Notes: generated by a model not told the origin, from the sequence alone. Shown: positions 1-9,670, numbered from the stretch's first letter. The stretch: DNA of 64,000 nucleotides from Caldithrix sp. (GCA_020722685.1 DYKH01000008.1:5022-69021), one strand, 5' to 3'. Numbers and translations are program-made.

Positions 1-54
1 TAAGATCATCCTCTCTTGATTCATTACCCGCATTTGCAGCGAAAGGATCCAGCC

Positions 55-423
55 ATGAGCTTACTGGGAAATGTTCTTTGGATAGTATTAGGCGGCTTTT
101 TGATCTCCTTGGGCTATTTGATTGGCGGAATCCTGCTGTGCCTGACGATCATTGGCATCCCCTTCGGCGTGCAGGTCTTCAAGTTAGCCGTCTTGGCGCT
201 TTTTCCCTTTGGCAGGGAAATCGTCACCCGGCCCACCTCTTCCGGCGCGCTGGGAACGATTTTTAACGTCATCTGGATTTTCATCGGCGGAATTTGGATC
301 ACGGTGACGCATTTGGCTTTAGCGATTCTGCTGGCCATCACCATCATCGGCATTCCCTTTGCCAAACAACACGCCAAGCTTGCTACCTTATCCTTGGTGC
401 CCTTTGGAAAAGATATTCGTTAA
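55..423 (+). CDS. yccF: YccF-family (DUF307) inner membrane protein
   Basis: A 122-residue, very hydrophobic protein made of two homologous halves. Each half has a Gly-rich membrane segment followed by an IIGIPF motif and an L-x-PFG(R/K) turn (residues about 20-50 and 80-122), the hallmark of YccF/DUF307 proteins. These are small inner membrane proteins of unknown biochemical role. I chose the ATG at 55 because an AAAGGA ribosome site lies 8 bases upstream. An in-frame ATG at 16 would add 13 polar residues with no ribosome site. The gene stands alone, with about 200 bp of non-coding DNA after it. Confidence 0.88.
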   Translation: MSLLGNVLWIVLGGFLISLGYLIGGILLCLTIIGIPFGVQVFKLAVLALFPFGREIVTRPTSSGALGTIFNVIWIFIGGIWITVTHLALAILLAITIIGIPFAKQHAKLATLSLVPFGKDIR

Positions 424-574
424 TCCCTTTATCCGGCACAGTTCGTGTCCAAAAATCACGCTATCGGCGCATGCGCCTTTGCCGCAGTCACAAAGGACTC
501 AAGGAATGAATGCTTAAACATTCGTTCGCAGATCAGTCGAGCGGAATTTGACTTATGACGCGGAGCATCTTGTC

Positions 575-612
575 GAGATTTCTTAGCGCCTTGGTGCCTT
601 GGTGGTTACAAT
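575..612 (+). repeat. Dispersed GCGCCTTGGTGCCTTGG-type repeat arm
   Basis: A short run of 9-10 bp units (AGCGCCTTGG, TGCCTTGG, TGGTT) just before the gene at 631. It resembles the short-period dispersed repeats common in intergenic DNA of such genomes, and the style of the hairpin repeat at 12811-12898. Only one arm is obvious here. Confidence 0.4.
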
Positions 613-630
613 TTTTGAACTGATCCAGTT

Positions 631-1518
631 ATGAAGCTGTACATTTTTGCTGGCAGTCGAAACTCGGCTCATTCCGAGGCCGACCCTGCAAATATAAAAA
701 ACGTTCTGTCCCTGGTGGCGGAGACCACCGACACCCGAGATCTGGTGGTGGCCTTGTATTTGCCGCCCAAGGCCAATTGGTACGGAGGCACGGCGTATGT
801 TCGCCACTGGGTGTTGCCCCGACAATTCTGCCCGCGCCGAGGCAAGTGGGGAAAATTCGGCCATTATCCGCAGCCCGCCGACCTGCCGGACCAATTCAAG
901 CTGATCAGACTCTTGCTCCCCCTCGGCTCCTCCTATCCGCGCACTGAAGAAGACCGCTATCGGTGGATTCATCGCTTCGCCTCTTTCGAGGACCACTTGG
1001 CGCATTTGTTCGCCCACGAGTTACACCACTATCGCCGGCATCACTGCGGCTTGCATCCCCACGAGGGAGAACACAGCGCCAACCAATGGGCATTGGCGCA
1101 CGTGAGGGCGCAGGGATTTCAGGTAACCAGTGTGCGCCTACAGGACAAGCCGCGCCGGAAAAGCAAGCCAAGCAAGATTTCCTTGACTTCCGTCCTCAAT
1201 CCGCTGGATTTTGTCAGCACCAACAATCTTCTCCGAGGACAAATATCCTGGCAAAGCGTCGCTCGGCAAATTCTGGTGAACTTGAGCAAAAAGGCGCAGG
1301 ACGAATACATAGCCGCCAAGCTATCACAATTCGACACCCTGCGCTCGTTGCCCACCGGGACAACGCTGATCATCAGTTTCGATCCACGGCAAAGGTACAG
1401 CGGCAGCCAGGCGACGCTGGTCCGCGTTATGCGCAAAAACTCTTTGCGCATGGTCATCCGAACCTTTGACGGCAAGGTGTGGCGCTGGCCCTTGGCATGG
1501 CTAGAGACCATAAAATAG
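631..1518 (+). CDS. Hypothetical protein with HExxH minimal-gluzincin-like motif
   Basis: A 295-residue protein that I cannot assign to a named family. The clear feature is HELHH at residues 129-133 followed 13 residues later by EHSANQWA (Glu147). This spacing recalls minimal zinc metallopeptidases of the ImmA/IrrE or SprT type, where the two His and a downstream Glu bind zinc and the Glu of HExxH is catalytic. The last 60 residues look like a small beta-barrel domain ending in a Trp-rich strand. No signal peptide or membrane segment is seen, so it is probably cytoplasmic. No regulator gene of the ImmA-partner type is adjacent. The start has only a weak ribosome site. Peptidase activity is inference. 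Confidence 0.7.
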   Translation: MKLYIFAGSRNSAHSEADPANIKNVLSLVAETTDTRDLVVALYLPPKANWYGGTAYVRHWVLPRQFCPRRGKWGKFGHYPQPADLPDQFKLIRLLLPLGSSYPRTEEDRYRWIHRFASFEDHLAHLFAHELHHYRRHHCGLHPHEGEHSANQWALAHVRAQGFQVTSVRLQDKPRRKSKPSKISLTSVLNPLDFVSTNNLLRGQISWQSVARQILVNLSKKAQDEYIAAKLSQFDTLRSLPTGTTLIISFDPRQRYSGSQATLVRVMRKNSLRMVIRTFDGKVWRWPLAWLETIK

Positions 1519-1724
1519 AATTTTGAAAAATCAGGAAATTCCCCTTGCGCATCCCACGTGTTTTCGATATATTTGCACGAACAACAAAAGTCTCACACAC
1601 TAAGGGGCTTCATAGATGTTGAAATGACGAGGCACATTATCGGTAAGAATCAAGACCGAAATGTGCCCTTTTTGTCTTAGCACCACCATATTTCTGTTTC
1701 TCCTCCATTTTATTTCCTTGCTAA

Positions 1725-1856
1725 TATACTCGTTAAGGGTCGCTTTTTCATGTCATGCCTGTGAATACCGGCATCTCCTAACCACCTGTTCACAAGGAGA
1801 TTCCTGCATGCGCAGGAATGACAAAAAGGGTGCAATTCCTACCCTTAACAAGTATA
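1725..1856. mobile_element. Palindromic dispersed repeat, copy 1 (MITE-like)
   Basis: The ends are inverted repeats: TATACTCGTTAAGGGT at 1725-1740 and its complement with one mismatch at 1841-1856. Inside are two hairpins: TCATGCC...GGCATC and ATTCCTGC-ATGC-GCAGGAAT. The inner part is shared with copies near 24434, 29498, 40089 and 59114. No target duplication is evident at this copy. Confidence 0.6.
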
Positions 1857-2121
1857 ACCATAAACAATGAGCCTCCGCTCGAATCACTCCACTTGTGTAT
1901 TTCTTTCCCACTGCCCAATAATTGGCCCAGTGTTTGCGCAGGCGCTCTTGGAAATTAAAGCGGGTCTTGCCGCAGCTCTTCCGGCCAATCAAGAATCTTG
2001 TCCGCTGATTACTTAGGGCGCTGATAATCCGGCGGTTAATAAGCGCCAATCAAAGAAGGCGTATTCAAGCTCGCGCTGCCGTAATTGGGACTCTTTTCTA
2101 AGCGTCAAAAATATTATCAAG

Positions 2122-2141
2122 CTGACACGGAATTGTGTCAG
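2122..2141. promoter_or_regulatory. Inverted repeat upstream of Ig-like protein gene
   Basis: CTGACAC and GTGTCAG flank a 6-base loop about 107 bp before the ATG at 2248. It could be a protein-binding site or a weak terminator. No poly-T run follows directly. Confidence 0.3.
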
Positions 2142-2247
2142 TCTATTTTCAGCCAATATTCCAAGCCATCTGCCCTATGTCTAAAAACGTCGGGTCAGTG
2201 GAGGGATTGGGAATACGTGTGTGAGGAAAAGGATAGGGAATTTGGTT

Positions 2248-5200
2248 ATGAGAAAAAAATTAGCGCTTTTCAGCATGAGCCTATTTCTTCTGGCTTGGCT
2301 GTCGCATTGCGAGAAAAAAGGAGAAGACATCCTGGGGACGGTGGCAAAGATTGAAGCGACGCCACCCAGCATCTTGGCAGATGGAATCTCCACAACGACC
2401 ATCATCGCCACTGTATCCGACACCAGCGGATCGTCCACCAGCGGCTGGACGGTAAAATTCACCACCACACAAGGCACCATTACCGAGAACGCCACGGCCA
2501 ATGCCAATGGCCAGGCTTACGCGACTTTGAAGAGCTGTGCCAGCGAGATAGATTTGCCCGTCACTGTAACAGCCACAATTGTTGACACCAGTAAAAAACT
2601 ACATAAATCCCCCGCTGCTCCCAAGCTGCTTGCCCTGGAAATAGACGGCTTCTCGTACAGGGCGAAACCCCAAGTCAAGCTCGGCAAGAGCGAATCGGAA
2701 GGTGAGAACACGGCCAGTCTATCACTGCGCTTTTTGGGCGTTTCCGTCCACGCCCAACTCGATGCGAATGTATTGCCCGCCGACGGCATCTCGAAAACGA
2801 ATCTGAAAATCACCATCAAAGAAACAACCAGCAAGAAAGCGGTCAGCGGCGCCAAAGTCTCCATCGCGGCTGCATATGGGACCATTGCCAATTCCATCAA
2901 CACCGGCAGCTTGGGAACGGCCTCTACCGAATTGGTGGCATACGATCGGGCAGCGATAGACACAATTTATGTAGAATACGGCGATTTGATCCGCAAGACA
3001 CTGACGATTGCCTACGAAGCGCCGGGATTGAATCTGACTCCATCCTTCGCCTTGTTATTGGCGGATGGGAAAAGCAAAAAGACGTTCCAAGCGGTGCTGA
3101 TTTCCAAAAACAATACGCCGATACCCAACGCGCAAATTGCCTTTTCGGTCAGCAATGGCGTGATCGCCCCCAGCGTGGTGCAGACCAATTCCGAAGGTAT
3201 CGCCGAGGTGCAGCTCACCAGTGCGGCGATCCTCGATTCGAATGTGCTGATCATTGCCCGTTACAACAACTTGGCTGACACGTCCCGGGCCAAATACATC
3301 CAGCCGCTCCTGAGCTTGACGCCCAACAGCGCGGAGCTTGCCGCGGATGGCATCAGCCAGATGTCCTTTTTGGCATCCTTGATTCTCCCGGATAACACTC
3401 CGGTGGTCGAGGCGGAGATCTCTTTTTCTGCCAGTGACGGCATTATCACCCCAGCCAAGGCGAAAACCGATGCGGAAGGTAAAGCCGAGGTTTCGCTCAA
3501 AAGCGGCACCACTTCCAATCCCAATGTGATCGTGACCGCCAGCTTTCAAAATCTCGTTGCCACGGCAAACGTCGTTTTTGCCAAGCCTAAATTAACCTTG
3601 ACTCCCTCAGAAGCAAAGTTGCCCGCGGACGGAATCAGTAAACAGGTCTTCACCGCTTCGCTGGTGTCCTCTAACAACAATCCCATTGCTGATGCAGAGA
3701 TTCAGTTCTCCGCCAGTAAGGGAACAATCTATGCGGTTACCAACACGACGAATGCCGAAGGCAAAGCCTACGCGGAGCTGAGAAGCAGTACTGAGTTGGA
3801 TGCGGGAGTGAAGGTCATTGCCAGGTACCATGATCTCGCCGATACCGCACAGGTCGAGTTTGTTGCCTCCACCGGCAACAAGGGATTGGCGTTAAGCGGC
3901 GGGAACCTACTCTTTCGCGATGGTTTTTCGACAACCCAGCTAACCGCTACGGTCGTGGACGAAAACAACAACGCGGTCAAGGACGCGACCGTTTTCTTCT
4001 CCGCGCTGTACGGACAAATCGCTGCTTCAGTTATGACGGACGTGTACGGTAAAGCTACGGCCACCTATACGCCGGATGTAGGGGAAACCGATGTTACGGA
4101 CGTGGTCACAGCCACGATCGGCAATACGTCATCCACGCATCAGATCAAGCTGGCGGGCATGGTGATGCAGCTTACGGCCTTGCCGGACTCGATTCCTGCG
4201 GATGGTAATTCCGTATCCGAGGTTTCCGTACATTTGAAACTGAGCTCGCAAACAGCGGTGCCCGGAGTGGAAGTACATTTTAGCGCCGACAAAGGTTCTA
4301 TTGCCACTAAAGCCATCACCGACGATCAAGGCTTGGCAAGCCTCTCATTGCGGTCGGCCATCGAGCCGGGAATTGCCACGGTCACAGCGCGGTACGGCGG
4401 ATTCACCAAGACCGCCACGGTGCAATTTTATCAAAATGCGCCGCAGAGCATCAACCTTGCTGCCGAGCCGAATTTCATTTGGGTCAAAGAGACCGGCAAT
4501 TTGGAGCAGACCAATATCACCGCGACCGTGTTGGGCGTACAAGGCCAACCGATAGGACATGAAGTAGCGGTGAAATTTTTCCTGCGAAACGGTCCGGGCG
4601 GCGGCGAAGGATTCGTGGTAGAAGGCGGCGATCCCGGTAGGGAATCTCAGCCGATCAAAACGGTGGGCGGCCAGGCGGTGATTGGATTTCGCGCCGGTAC
4701 CCGCTCGGGAACCGCGGAGATTAAGGCCGAGCTGGCGGACTATCCCGGCGTAGCGGCACGAACCACCAACATCGTCATTCGCTCAGGCCCGCCGTACATT
4801 TGGATCGATCCAACTAATGCCAATAACGTCGTCACTCACATGACGGCAACTCTTGACTATTTCAATTTGGACGGCTGGGGAAACGTGAGGGAATACAACG
4901 TCGGCGTCTACGTGGGCGACAAGTACAATAATCCGGTTGAGCGCGGAACAACCATCTATCTCACCAGTACCGCCGGCATCATCACTACTGATGTAAAAAC
5001 CGACGATCAGGGAAGGGGTGTTGCGACTTTGACGTCCGCCAATCCCTTGCCTTACATCGAGCCGCGAGACGAAACGGCATTGGCTCCACATCGCATCGTA
5101 AATCCTAATGACCCGAGCTTGATGCTCCCCATCGTGGTGCCAGATTTTGAGCTCGGCGAAGTCATACGCAGCGACGGCAATGCAGGTGAAAATGATGGCG

Positions 5201-5628
5201 TGGCAATCATCTACGCCACAACACATGGACGGAACCAAAATGGCGAGGATGCTATGGTCTATAGCACCAACATGGCTATTTTTAGCGGCCCAATTTTGCG
5301 CTACGACGTGACGGTCGTTGGTGACAAAGACACGCTCCGGTTGGGCGAGACGGCCACCATCCAAATCCGTATTTATGATCTCAACGGCAATCCACCCGCA
5401 GCCGGTTCGACGTTGAAAGCTTCCACCTCTGCTGGCAAGATGTCTGTCGAAAACTTGATGCCGGACAAGAACAATTACGGCTTTGGCTCCACGTTCTTCA
5501 CCACCACCTTGCTCAACAATCTCGATCCAACCAAAGATGAGCCGACCATGGCGGAGGTGTCGGTGGAATTCAACGGCAACTCCGTCCGTTTGAGCCGGTC
5601 GGTTTATCTCTACCTGCGCATCAATTAG
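2248..5628 (+). CDS. Large Ig-like (Big_1/invasin-type) repeat surface protein
   Basis: An 1126-residue exported protein. The start at the ATG 2248 gives a typical signal sequence (MRKKLALFSMSLFLLAW) and a Cys at LSHC that may be a non-ideal lipobox. An upstream GTG at 2221 would add nine charged residues. At least six Big_1-like repeats of about 95 residues follow. Each starts with L-x-P-x-x-A-x-L-x-ADG(I/K)S and contains a VxFSAxxGxI strand and a T-D-x-x-GxA turn; they begin near nucleotides 3025, 3316, 3598, 3890, 4168 and 4447. The C-terminal 300 residues hold more diverged Ig-like units. Such proteins form rod-like adhesins or scaffold stalks. No beta-barrel or LPxTG anchor is seen, so lipid anchoring is the likeliest attachment. 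It lies upstream of three pilin-like genes on the same strand, so a link with the pilus is possible but unproven. Confidence 0.85.
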   Translation: MRKKLALFSMSLFLLAWLSHCEKKGEDILGTVAKIEATPPSILADGISTTTIIATVSDTSGSSTSGWTVKFTTTQGTITENATANANGQAYATLKSCASEIDLPVTVTATIVDTSKKLHKSPAAPKLLALEIDGFSYRAKPQVKLGKSESEGENTASLSLRFLGVSVHAQLDANVLPADGISKTNLKITIKETTSKKAVSGAKVSIAAAYGTIANSINTGSLGTASTELVAYDRAAIDTIYVEYGDLIRKTLTIAYEAPGLNLTPSFALLLADGKSKKTFQAVLISKNNTPIPNAQIAFSVSNGVIAPSVVQTNSEGIAEVQLTSAAILDSNVLIIARYNNLADTSRAKYIQPLLSLTPNSAELAADGISQMSFLASLILPDNTPVVEAEISFSASDGIITPAKAKTDAEGKAEVSLKSGTTSNPNVIVTASFQNLVATANVVFAKPKLTLTPSEAKLPADGISKQVFTASLVSSNNNPIADAEIQFSASKGTIYAVTNTTNAEGKAYAELRSSTELDAGVKVIARYHDLADTAQVEFVASTGNKGLALSGGNLLFRDGFSTTQLTATVVDENNNAVKDATVFFSALYGQIAASVMTDVYGKATATYTPDVGETDVTDVVTATIGNTSSTHQIKLAGMVMQLTALPDSIPADGNSVSEVSVHLKLSSQTAVPGVEVHFSADKGSIATKAITDDQGLASLSLRSAIEPGIATVTARYGGFTKTATVQFYQNAPQSINLAAEPNFIWVKETGNLEQTNITATVLGVQGQPIGHEVAVKFFLRNGPGGGEGFVVEGGDPGRESQPIKTVGGQAVIGFRAGTRSGTAEIKAELADYPGVAARTTNIVIRSGPPYIWIDPTNANNVVTHMTATLDYFNLDGWGNVREYNVGVYVGDKYNNPVERGTTIYLTSTAGIITTDVKTDDQGRGVATLTSANPLPYIEPRDETALAPHRIVNPNDPSLMLPIVVPDFELGEVIRSDGNAGENDGVAIIYATTHGRNQNGEDAMVYSTNMAIFSGPILRYDVTVVGDKDTLRLGETATIQIRIYDLNGNPPAAGSTLKASTSAGKMSVENLMPDKNNYGFGSTFFTTTLLNNLDPTKDEPTMAEVSVEFNGNSVRLSRSVYLYLRIN

Positions 5629-5719
5629 TGCGGAGGGAACACAACCATGACCCGATAACCAGCAGCAGCTATGCATAGCAGCTAAGATTTTGCAAAAACC
5701 CCCTCCACACCTAACAAAG

Positions 5720-5753
5720 GCGTCTGCGCACTAAAAGCGCAGGCGCTTTTTTA
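5720..5753 (+). terminator. Rho-independent terminator after Ig-like protein
   Basis: GCGTCTGCGC (5720-5729) pairs with GCGCAGGCGC (5737-5746), with one G-U pair, around a 7-base loop. Six T follow. It lies about 90 bp after the stop codon at 5628. Confidence 0.85.
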
Positions 5754-6994
5754 TTGCGGTATTCTTAAGAATTATCAGAAACGTATGTGTTTGGTCAATA
5801 GAAGAAAGTGTCATTTCAAATCCGCCACAAGCGAGCGAGAAATCTGTGAGCAACGAGTGCGAACAACTTGTGAAATTCGGAAGTAATGGATTACTCCCTG
5901 CGGTCGAATCACGCCATAGTGCGCCGGAGGCGCATCCGTCTTTGGCTTGAGCGGAGGCGCCTTGGCGCAATGACAGGTCTTCCTTTAGACTGCAAAATTG
6001 TTACTTAGTAAGCTAGTTCAGAGACTAAAAGGCAAAACCATTGAGGGCCGCACCATTGGTCCCAAACGTTTCTTTCGATGGTTCTTTTGACAGGGCCGAA
6101 TCGGCGTGGTGAATATTCGGGCACATATCGGAGGCAAAATCATCGAGAGCAAAACCGTTGGCGTCAAACAGCAGGGGTGGAAGCCCGCCAGCCGCGCGAA
6201 GGGATATGACTATTGAGATAGGCGTTCAGACTCTATCAATTTGCAAAAATTTCCAACAAATCTCTTGCTTTGAAAAGTAAAAATCCCTAATATTGTCCAC
6301 AAAAAGATGGGTAGGCGATGTGCGGACGGGAGCCACTGAGATATTTCAACCAAGGACTTGCAGCGTGACTACCCGATTGAACAAATCAACCATAGCCCTG
6401 ATCATTCTCCTCGATCTTTTTCTGCTCGGCCTCATCTGTTACAATCACACCCATATCCCTGATGCAACGAAAGGCGGCTTTCCGGAAGCCGTTTCGTCTG
6501 TCTATTAGCTTGCGCCTCGCTGCTTGGGTGAGAAACTTGTGACATGTATTGGTAGCGCCATCCGGGTGCATCCAGCTTGCGAAAAAAGCCCGGGGCGAGC
6601 CAAGAAGCATGAAGTGTTGTCACAAAGTTGTTTTGGTTGACACTGATTTGCGACACTGCACTCGTCGCTCCGGTTATCCGTCTTTCTTCTCCTTGCCAAC
6701 AAGCCTCAATTACTCCCCTGAACCTTACCGTTTTAATCCTCACTGGCATATTCTATGCACCAAATAAAAAAGAGACTTGGTGCCTCTATCAAGTGAGCAG
6801 TGAAGGGCGGCAGCTTATTAAGCGTGTCTCCTGCATCTGCCGGCAAACGAAGACAGTCATCGCACGTGCGATTGAAGCTTTTTCCCCTGGCTTTTCTCTT
6901 GAGGTTCCTCTGCGGACGCTTACCTCGGCGTGGGGCAACCTCAAAAGGCACTCAAAAATTTTGACGGCTTAGTGCCCAACCAGACGGTAATATT
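5754..6994. other. 1.2-kb gene-poor spacer before pilin-like genes
   Basis: No well-supported gene apart from the possible small membrane ORF at 6365-6508. The segment 5810-5985 contains palindromic repeat sequence of the TGTCATTTC...AATGACA type. The segment 6030-6216 contains two similar short coding-like blocks (GKTIEGRTIGPK and GKIIESKTVGVK) separated by a stop, which look like remnants of a decayed gene. Confidence 0.5.
6365..6508 (+). CDS. Possible small single-pass membrane protein
   Basis: A 47-residue frame starting at GTG 6365 with AAGGA eight bases upstream. Residues 9-25 form one hydrophobic helix (ALIILLDLFLLGLIC), followed by a short polar tail. I do not recognise it. It sits about 490 bp before the first pilin-like gene. 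The weak start codon and short length leave it uncertain. Confidence 0.3.
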   Translation: MTTRLNKSTIALIILLDLFLLGLICYNHTHIPDATKGGFPEAVSSVY

Positions 6995-7498
6995 ATGACT
7001 TTTGGCCACACCCTGCTCGCCATCGGCGGACTGATTTTGCTATCCACTTTTGCCATTTCTCTCAACGGCTCCATCATGCAGAATCAGATCAGTTTGACGC
7101 AGAGCGAAGCGATCTTAGAAGCCATCGCCATCGGGCAAAAGTTCATCGAAGAAGCGGAAACCAAGCGGTTCGACGAAAACATAACCGCCACCATCCCGAG
7201 CTCCTTTACTCTGGCCGGTTCCCTCGGTCCGGATGCCGGTGAAACGCGTTCCACTTATGATGACTTGGACGACTTTGACGGCTATTCATACGCTGATTCG
7301 CTATCTGGATATGTTCCGTTTACGGTAACAGCCAGTGTGGATTATGTCACTTTGGAGGCCCCGGACACGCCAACGGCCACACGAACCTATTTTAAGCGGA
7401 TGTCCATCGCCATCGTATCGCCGGCCCTGTCGTCGTTGCCAAACAATACCATGACGATAAAAAGGCTGTTTGCTTATCACTATTTCTTCACCGACTAA
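6995..7498 (+). CDS. Minor pilin-like protein, short non-canonical leader
   Basis: A 167-residue protein starting MTFG then HTLLAIGGLILLSTFAIS, a single N-terminal hydrophobic helix. An amphipathic continuation (QSEAILEAIAIGQKFIEEAE) and a beta-rich tail follow. This is the layout of a type IV pilin or pseudopilin: a short leader ending in Gly and a long alpha-helix. It lacks the usual Phe+1 and Glu+5 after the Gly. It heads a set of three + strand pilin-like genes and probably assembles with the machine encoded on the opposite strand from 10.1 kb. The ribosome site is weak. The assignment rests on architecture and context, not on clear family motifs. Confidence 0.62.
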   Translation: MTFGHTLLAIGGLILLSTFAISLNGSIMQNQISLTQSEAILEAIAIGQKFIEEAETKRFDENITATIPSSFTLAGSLGPDAGETRSTYDDLDDFDGYSYADSLSGYVPFTVTASVDYVTLEAPDTPTATRTYFKRMSIAIVSPALSSLPNNTMTIKRLFAYHYFFTD

Positions 7499-7581
7499 TA
7501 TTCGACACCAGGATAGCAGGGCCAATACCCTCTCGCGGTCTTTGCAATGATTTGTACACAAGGCCATTCAGGGACTACTCA

Positions 7582-8163
7582 ATGAATTCACATCTAGACG
7601 TTCTCATCGCTTTCATCTTTCTGGGAGTGCTCATTATCATTGGACTCACCATCGATTCCAACATGCGAGCGCATACGATTGTGACCAATCATGACTATTC
7701 CGTGCAGACCAACAACCGGGTTCTCACGGACATCATTGAAGATGACTTCCGCAAGATTGGTCATGGCTTAATCGATCCGTTCGGAGCCATTGACTTAGCG
7801 GACACATCGCGCATTATCTTTTCCTACGACCGGAATCCATTCAGCACCTTCGACAGCGTGCGGATCGAGTACTCCCTGCTTCCGGCGCTTAGGACGCCCA
7901 ATCCAAACGATAAAATCTTGCGGCGTATCGTGAACGGCGCAGCGACCACCGGCCCCGGTTTGGGCGTGACTCGTTTTTTCTTAAAATACTTCAACCAGCA
8001 GGGGACTCAATTGGCTTCGCCGGTCACCGCAGATTCTTTACGCCGAATTCGTATGATCGAGCTGACCCTTGAAGTAAAAGGCACTGATGGATTTGACAAC
8101 AGGTATTCCACTTCAAAGTTCGTCACCTCTTTTACTCCCAAGAACCTGCTGGTTAAAAGATAA
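7582..8163 (+). CDS. Minor pilin-like protein (PilW/GspJ-like layout)
   Basis: A 193-residue protein from the ATG at 7582, preceded by AGGGA seven bases upstream; an in-frame start at 7552 would add ten residues without a ribosome site. Residues 6-24 are a hydrophobic helix (DVLIAFIFLGVLIIIGLTI). The rest reads like a minor pilin head: a RVLTDIIEDDFRKIGHGL helix as in PilW/GspJ proteins, then strands and a variable tail. No canonical prepilin cleavage motif is present. It lies 84 bp after the preceding pilin-like gene and is likely co-transcribed with it. Confidence 0.62.
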   Translation: MNSHLDVLIAFIFLGVLIIIGLTIDSNMRAHTIVTNHDYSVQTNNRVLTDIIEDDFRKIGHGLIDPFGAIDLADTSRIIFSYDRNPFSTFDSVRIEYSLLPALRTPNPNDKILRRIVNGAATTGPGLGVTRFFLKYFNQQGTQLASPVTADSLRRIRMIELTLEVKGTDGFDNRYSTSKFVTSFTPKNLLVKR

Positions 8164-8377
8164 AAAGGGTTCATCCGACCAATACTGGTCTCCGGAGAGC
8201 AAAGGTCAAATGCATCTTGATTGAAAACTCAAACATCAAAACGCAAATCGACGAATCAAATTTCAAGAATTTGAGCGGCTTTGTAAGTGCGCAGTCAAGT
8301 CACTGACAGGCAGCAGTCACTGTTCATTGGCCGGCGGGAAGAGAGGTTCCATTCGGCCTAACCGGTAGGAAGCTTAC

Positions 8378-9643
8378 ATGGGCAAAGTAGTCACCCTGAT
8401 TCTATTCGGCATTATTATTTCCACGGTCTCGTTGCGCCTTCAAGCACAAAGGACCGTGACCGAATGTGTTTCCAGCGTTGCGCAAAAGCATAGTGAGGAA
8501 ACCGTACGTAACATTGCCAATGCCGCGGCCAACGTTGCTTTGAATGCTCTGACCGTTGATGTTCAGGAAACCGAAAGCGTCAATAACGCCTCTCTGTACA
8601 ATGGCACCTACAGCTATTTCTTCGAGCGAGAAGCACAGGACAATACCCTTGGCCCGACGCAGGTGCGAGTCACCGCCATCGGCCACTATAATTCATTGAC
8701 GGATACCGTCGTAGTGCTGCTTACCAGACCATCCTTCTCGCGCTATGCCTATTTTACCAATAATGAAAACGGCATTTGGTTCCAAACCGGTGACAGCATA
8801 CGTGGGCCTGCTCATACGAACGGCTATTTCTATATGAAAGGTCAACCGGCGTTTCTGGGGAAAGTGACGAGCCATTTGATTTACAGTTCCAGCAGTCCCT
8901 ACAGAAAATATGACAGCTCAACCTCGCCGATTTTCAATGGAGGCACCGAGTGGCAAGTGCCCACTTTAACCATGCCGACAGCAATTCCGCAAGATTTAAT
9001 CCTTGCAGCCCAGTCGGGGGGAGTTTACATCGACAAGCGCTACGCTTGGGTAGAATTTCAAGCCGATGGGACGGTGAGAATTGCTGCCAAAAATACAAGT
9101 ACTACGCCCTTGCCCAGCGAATATGTCACCTATAATTTGAGCGGCCTCAACGGCGTTATCTATGTAAAGTATACCACGTCGACGCTGCCGATGGTGTACA
9201 CCAAAGGAACGGTGAACGGCCAAGTGACCTTGGCGACATCCGGTTCTATCAAAGTGACCGATAATCTCCTTTGTGCGGATAATCCGGTCACCAATCCGGC
9301 TTCGGATGATATGATCGGCATAACAGCGGCCAAAAACATCGTCGTTACCAATAATGTGGTAGATCAGGATCGCACCATCCAAGCCACCATCATGACCATG
9401 AATCCGACCGCCTCCAGCACGACCAATTTTTATGTGGAGAATTACAGTACAAAGAGGTACGGCAGGCTGCATCTGTACGGAGGATTGATCCAACGATCTC
9501 GTGGCGCCGTCGGCTTGACCGGATCCCAGTGGACCAGAAAGGGCTATCTGAAGGATTATCGCTGGGATTCTCGCTTGCAGAATATGGCTCCCCCCTATTT
9601 CCCCATGCTTTTTGTGTTACGAAAAATCGCGTGGTGGGATTAA
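8378..9643 (+). CDS. DUF4900/PilX-like pilus-associated protein
   Basis: A 421-residue protein with an N-terminal hydrophobic helix (VVTLILFGIIISTVSL), then a coiled region. A long beta-rich domain follows, with a GPAHTNGYFYMKGQPAF segment characteristic of DUF4900 proteins and the passenger region of PilX-type minor pilins. ATG 8378 follows a TAGGAAG ribosome site. It is the third of three + strand pilin-like genes, and its stop precedes the inverted 10-bp arrays. DUF4900 proteins are found beside type IV pilus genes in several phyla and are thought to be pilus tip or surface components. Their biochemical role is not known. Confidence 0.72.
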   Translation: MGKVVTLILFGIIISTVSLRLQAQRTVTECVSSVAQKHSEETVRNIANAAANVALNALTVDVQETESVNNASLYNGTYSYFFEREAQDNTLGPTQVRVTAIGHYNSLTDTVVVLLTRPSFSRYAYFTNNENGIWFQTGDSIRGPAHTNGYFYMKGQPAFLGKVTSHLIYSSSSPYRKYDSSTSPIFNGGTEWQVPTLTMPTAIPQDLILAAQSGGVYIDKRYAWVEFQADGTVRIAAKNTSTTPLPSEYVTYNLSGLNGVIYVKYTTSTLPMVYTKGTVNGQVTLATSGSIKVTDNLLCADNPVTNPASDDMIGITAAKNIVVTNNVVDQDRTIQATIMTMNPTASSTTNFYVENYSTKRYGRLHLYGGLIQRSRGAVGLTGSQWTRKGYLKDYRWDSRLQNMAPPYFPMLFVLRKIAWWD

Positions 9644-9670
9644 AAACCGGAAGATTATTTGAGAATTACC

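Larger units (their letters stand above)
1519..2247. other. 729-bp gene-poor spacer with repeat element
   Basis: I see no convincing gene here. The stretch holds one copy of the dispersed palindromic repeat (1725-1856). It then has about 200 bp without recognisable coding potential and a 7-bp-stem hairpin upstream of the Ig-like protein. The reverse-strand reading frame over 1753-2049 is mostly repeat translated by chance. Confidence 0.6.

Noticed and set aside
1753..2049. 98-codon - strand frame
   Set aside because: About a third of it is the palindromic dispersed repeat; the rest shows no recognisable motif.
6106..6216. 36-codon GTG-initiated frame
   Set aside because: Too short, no ribosome site, and better explained as a gene remnant.
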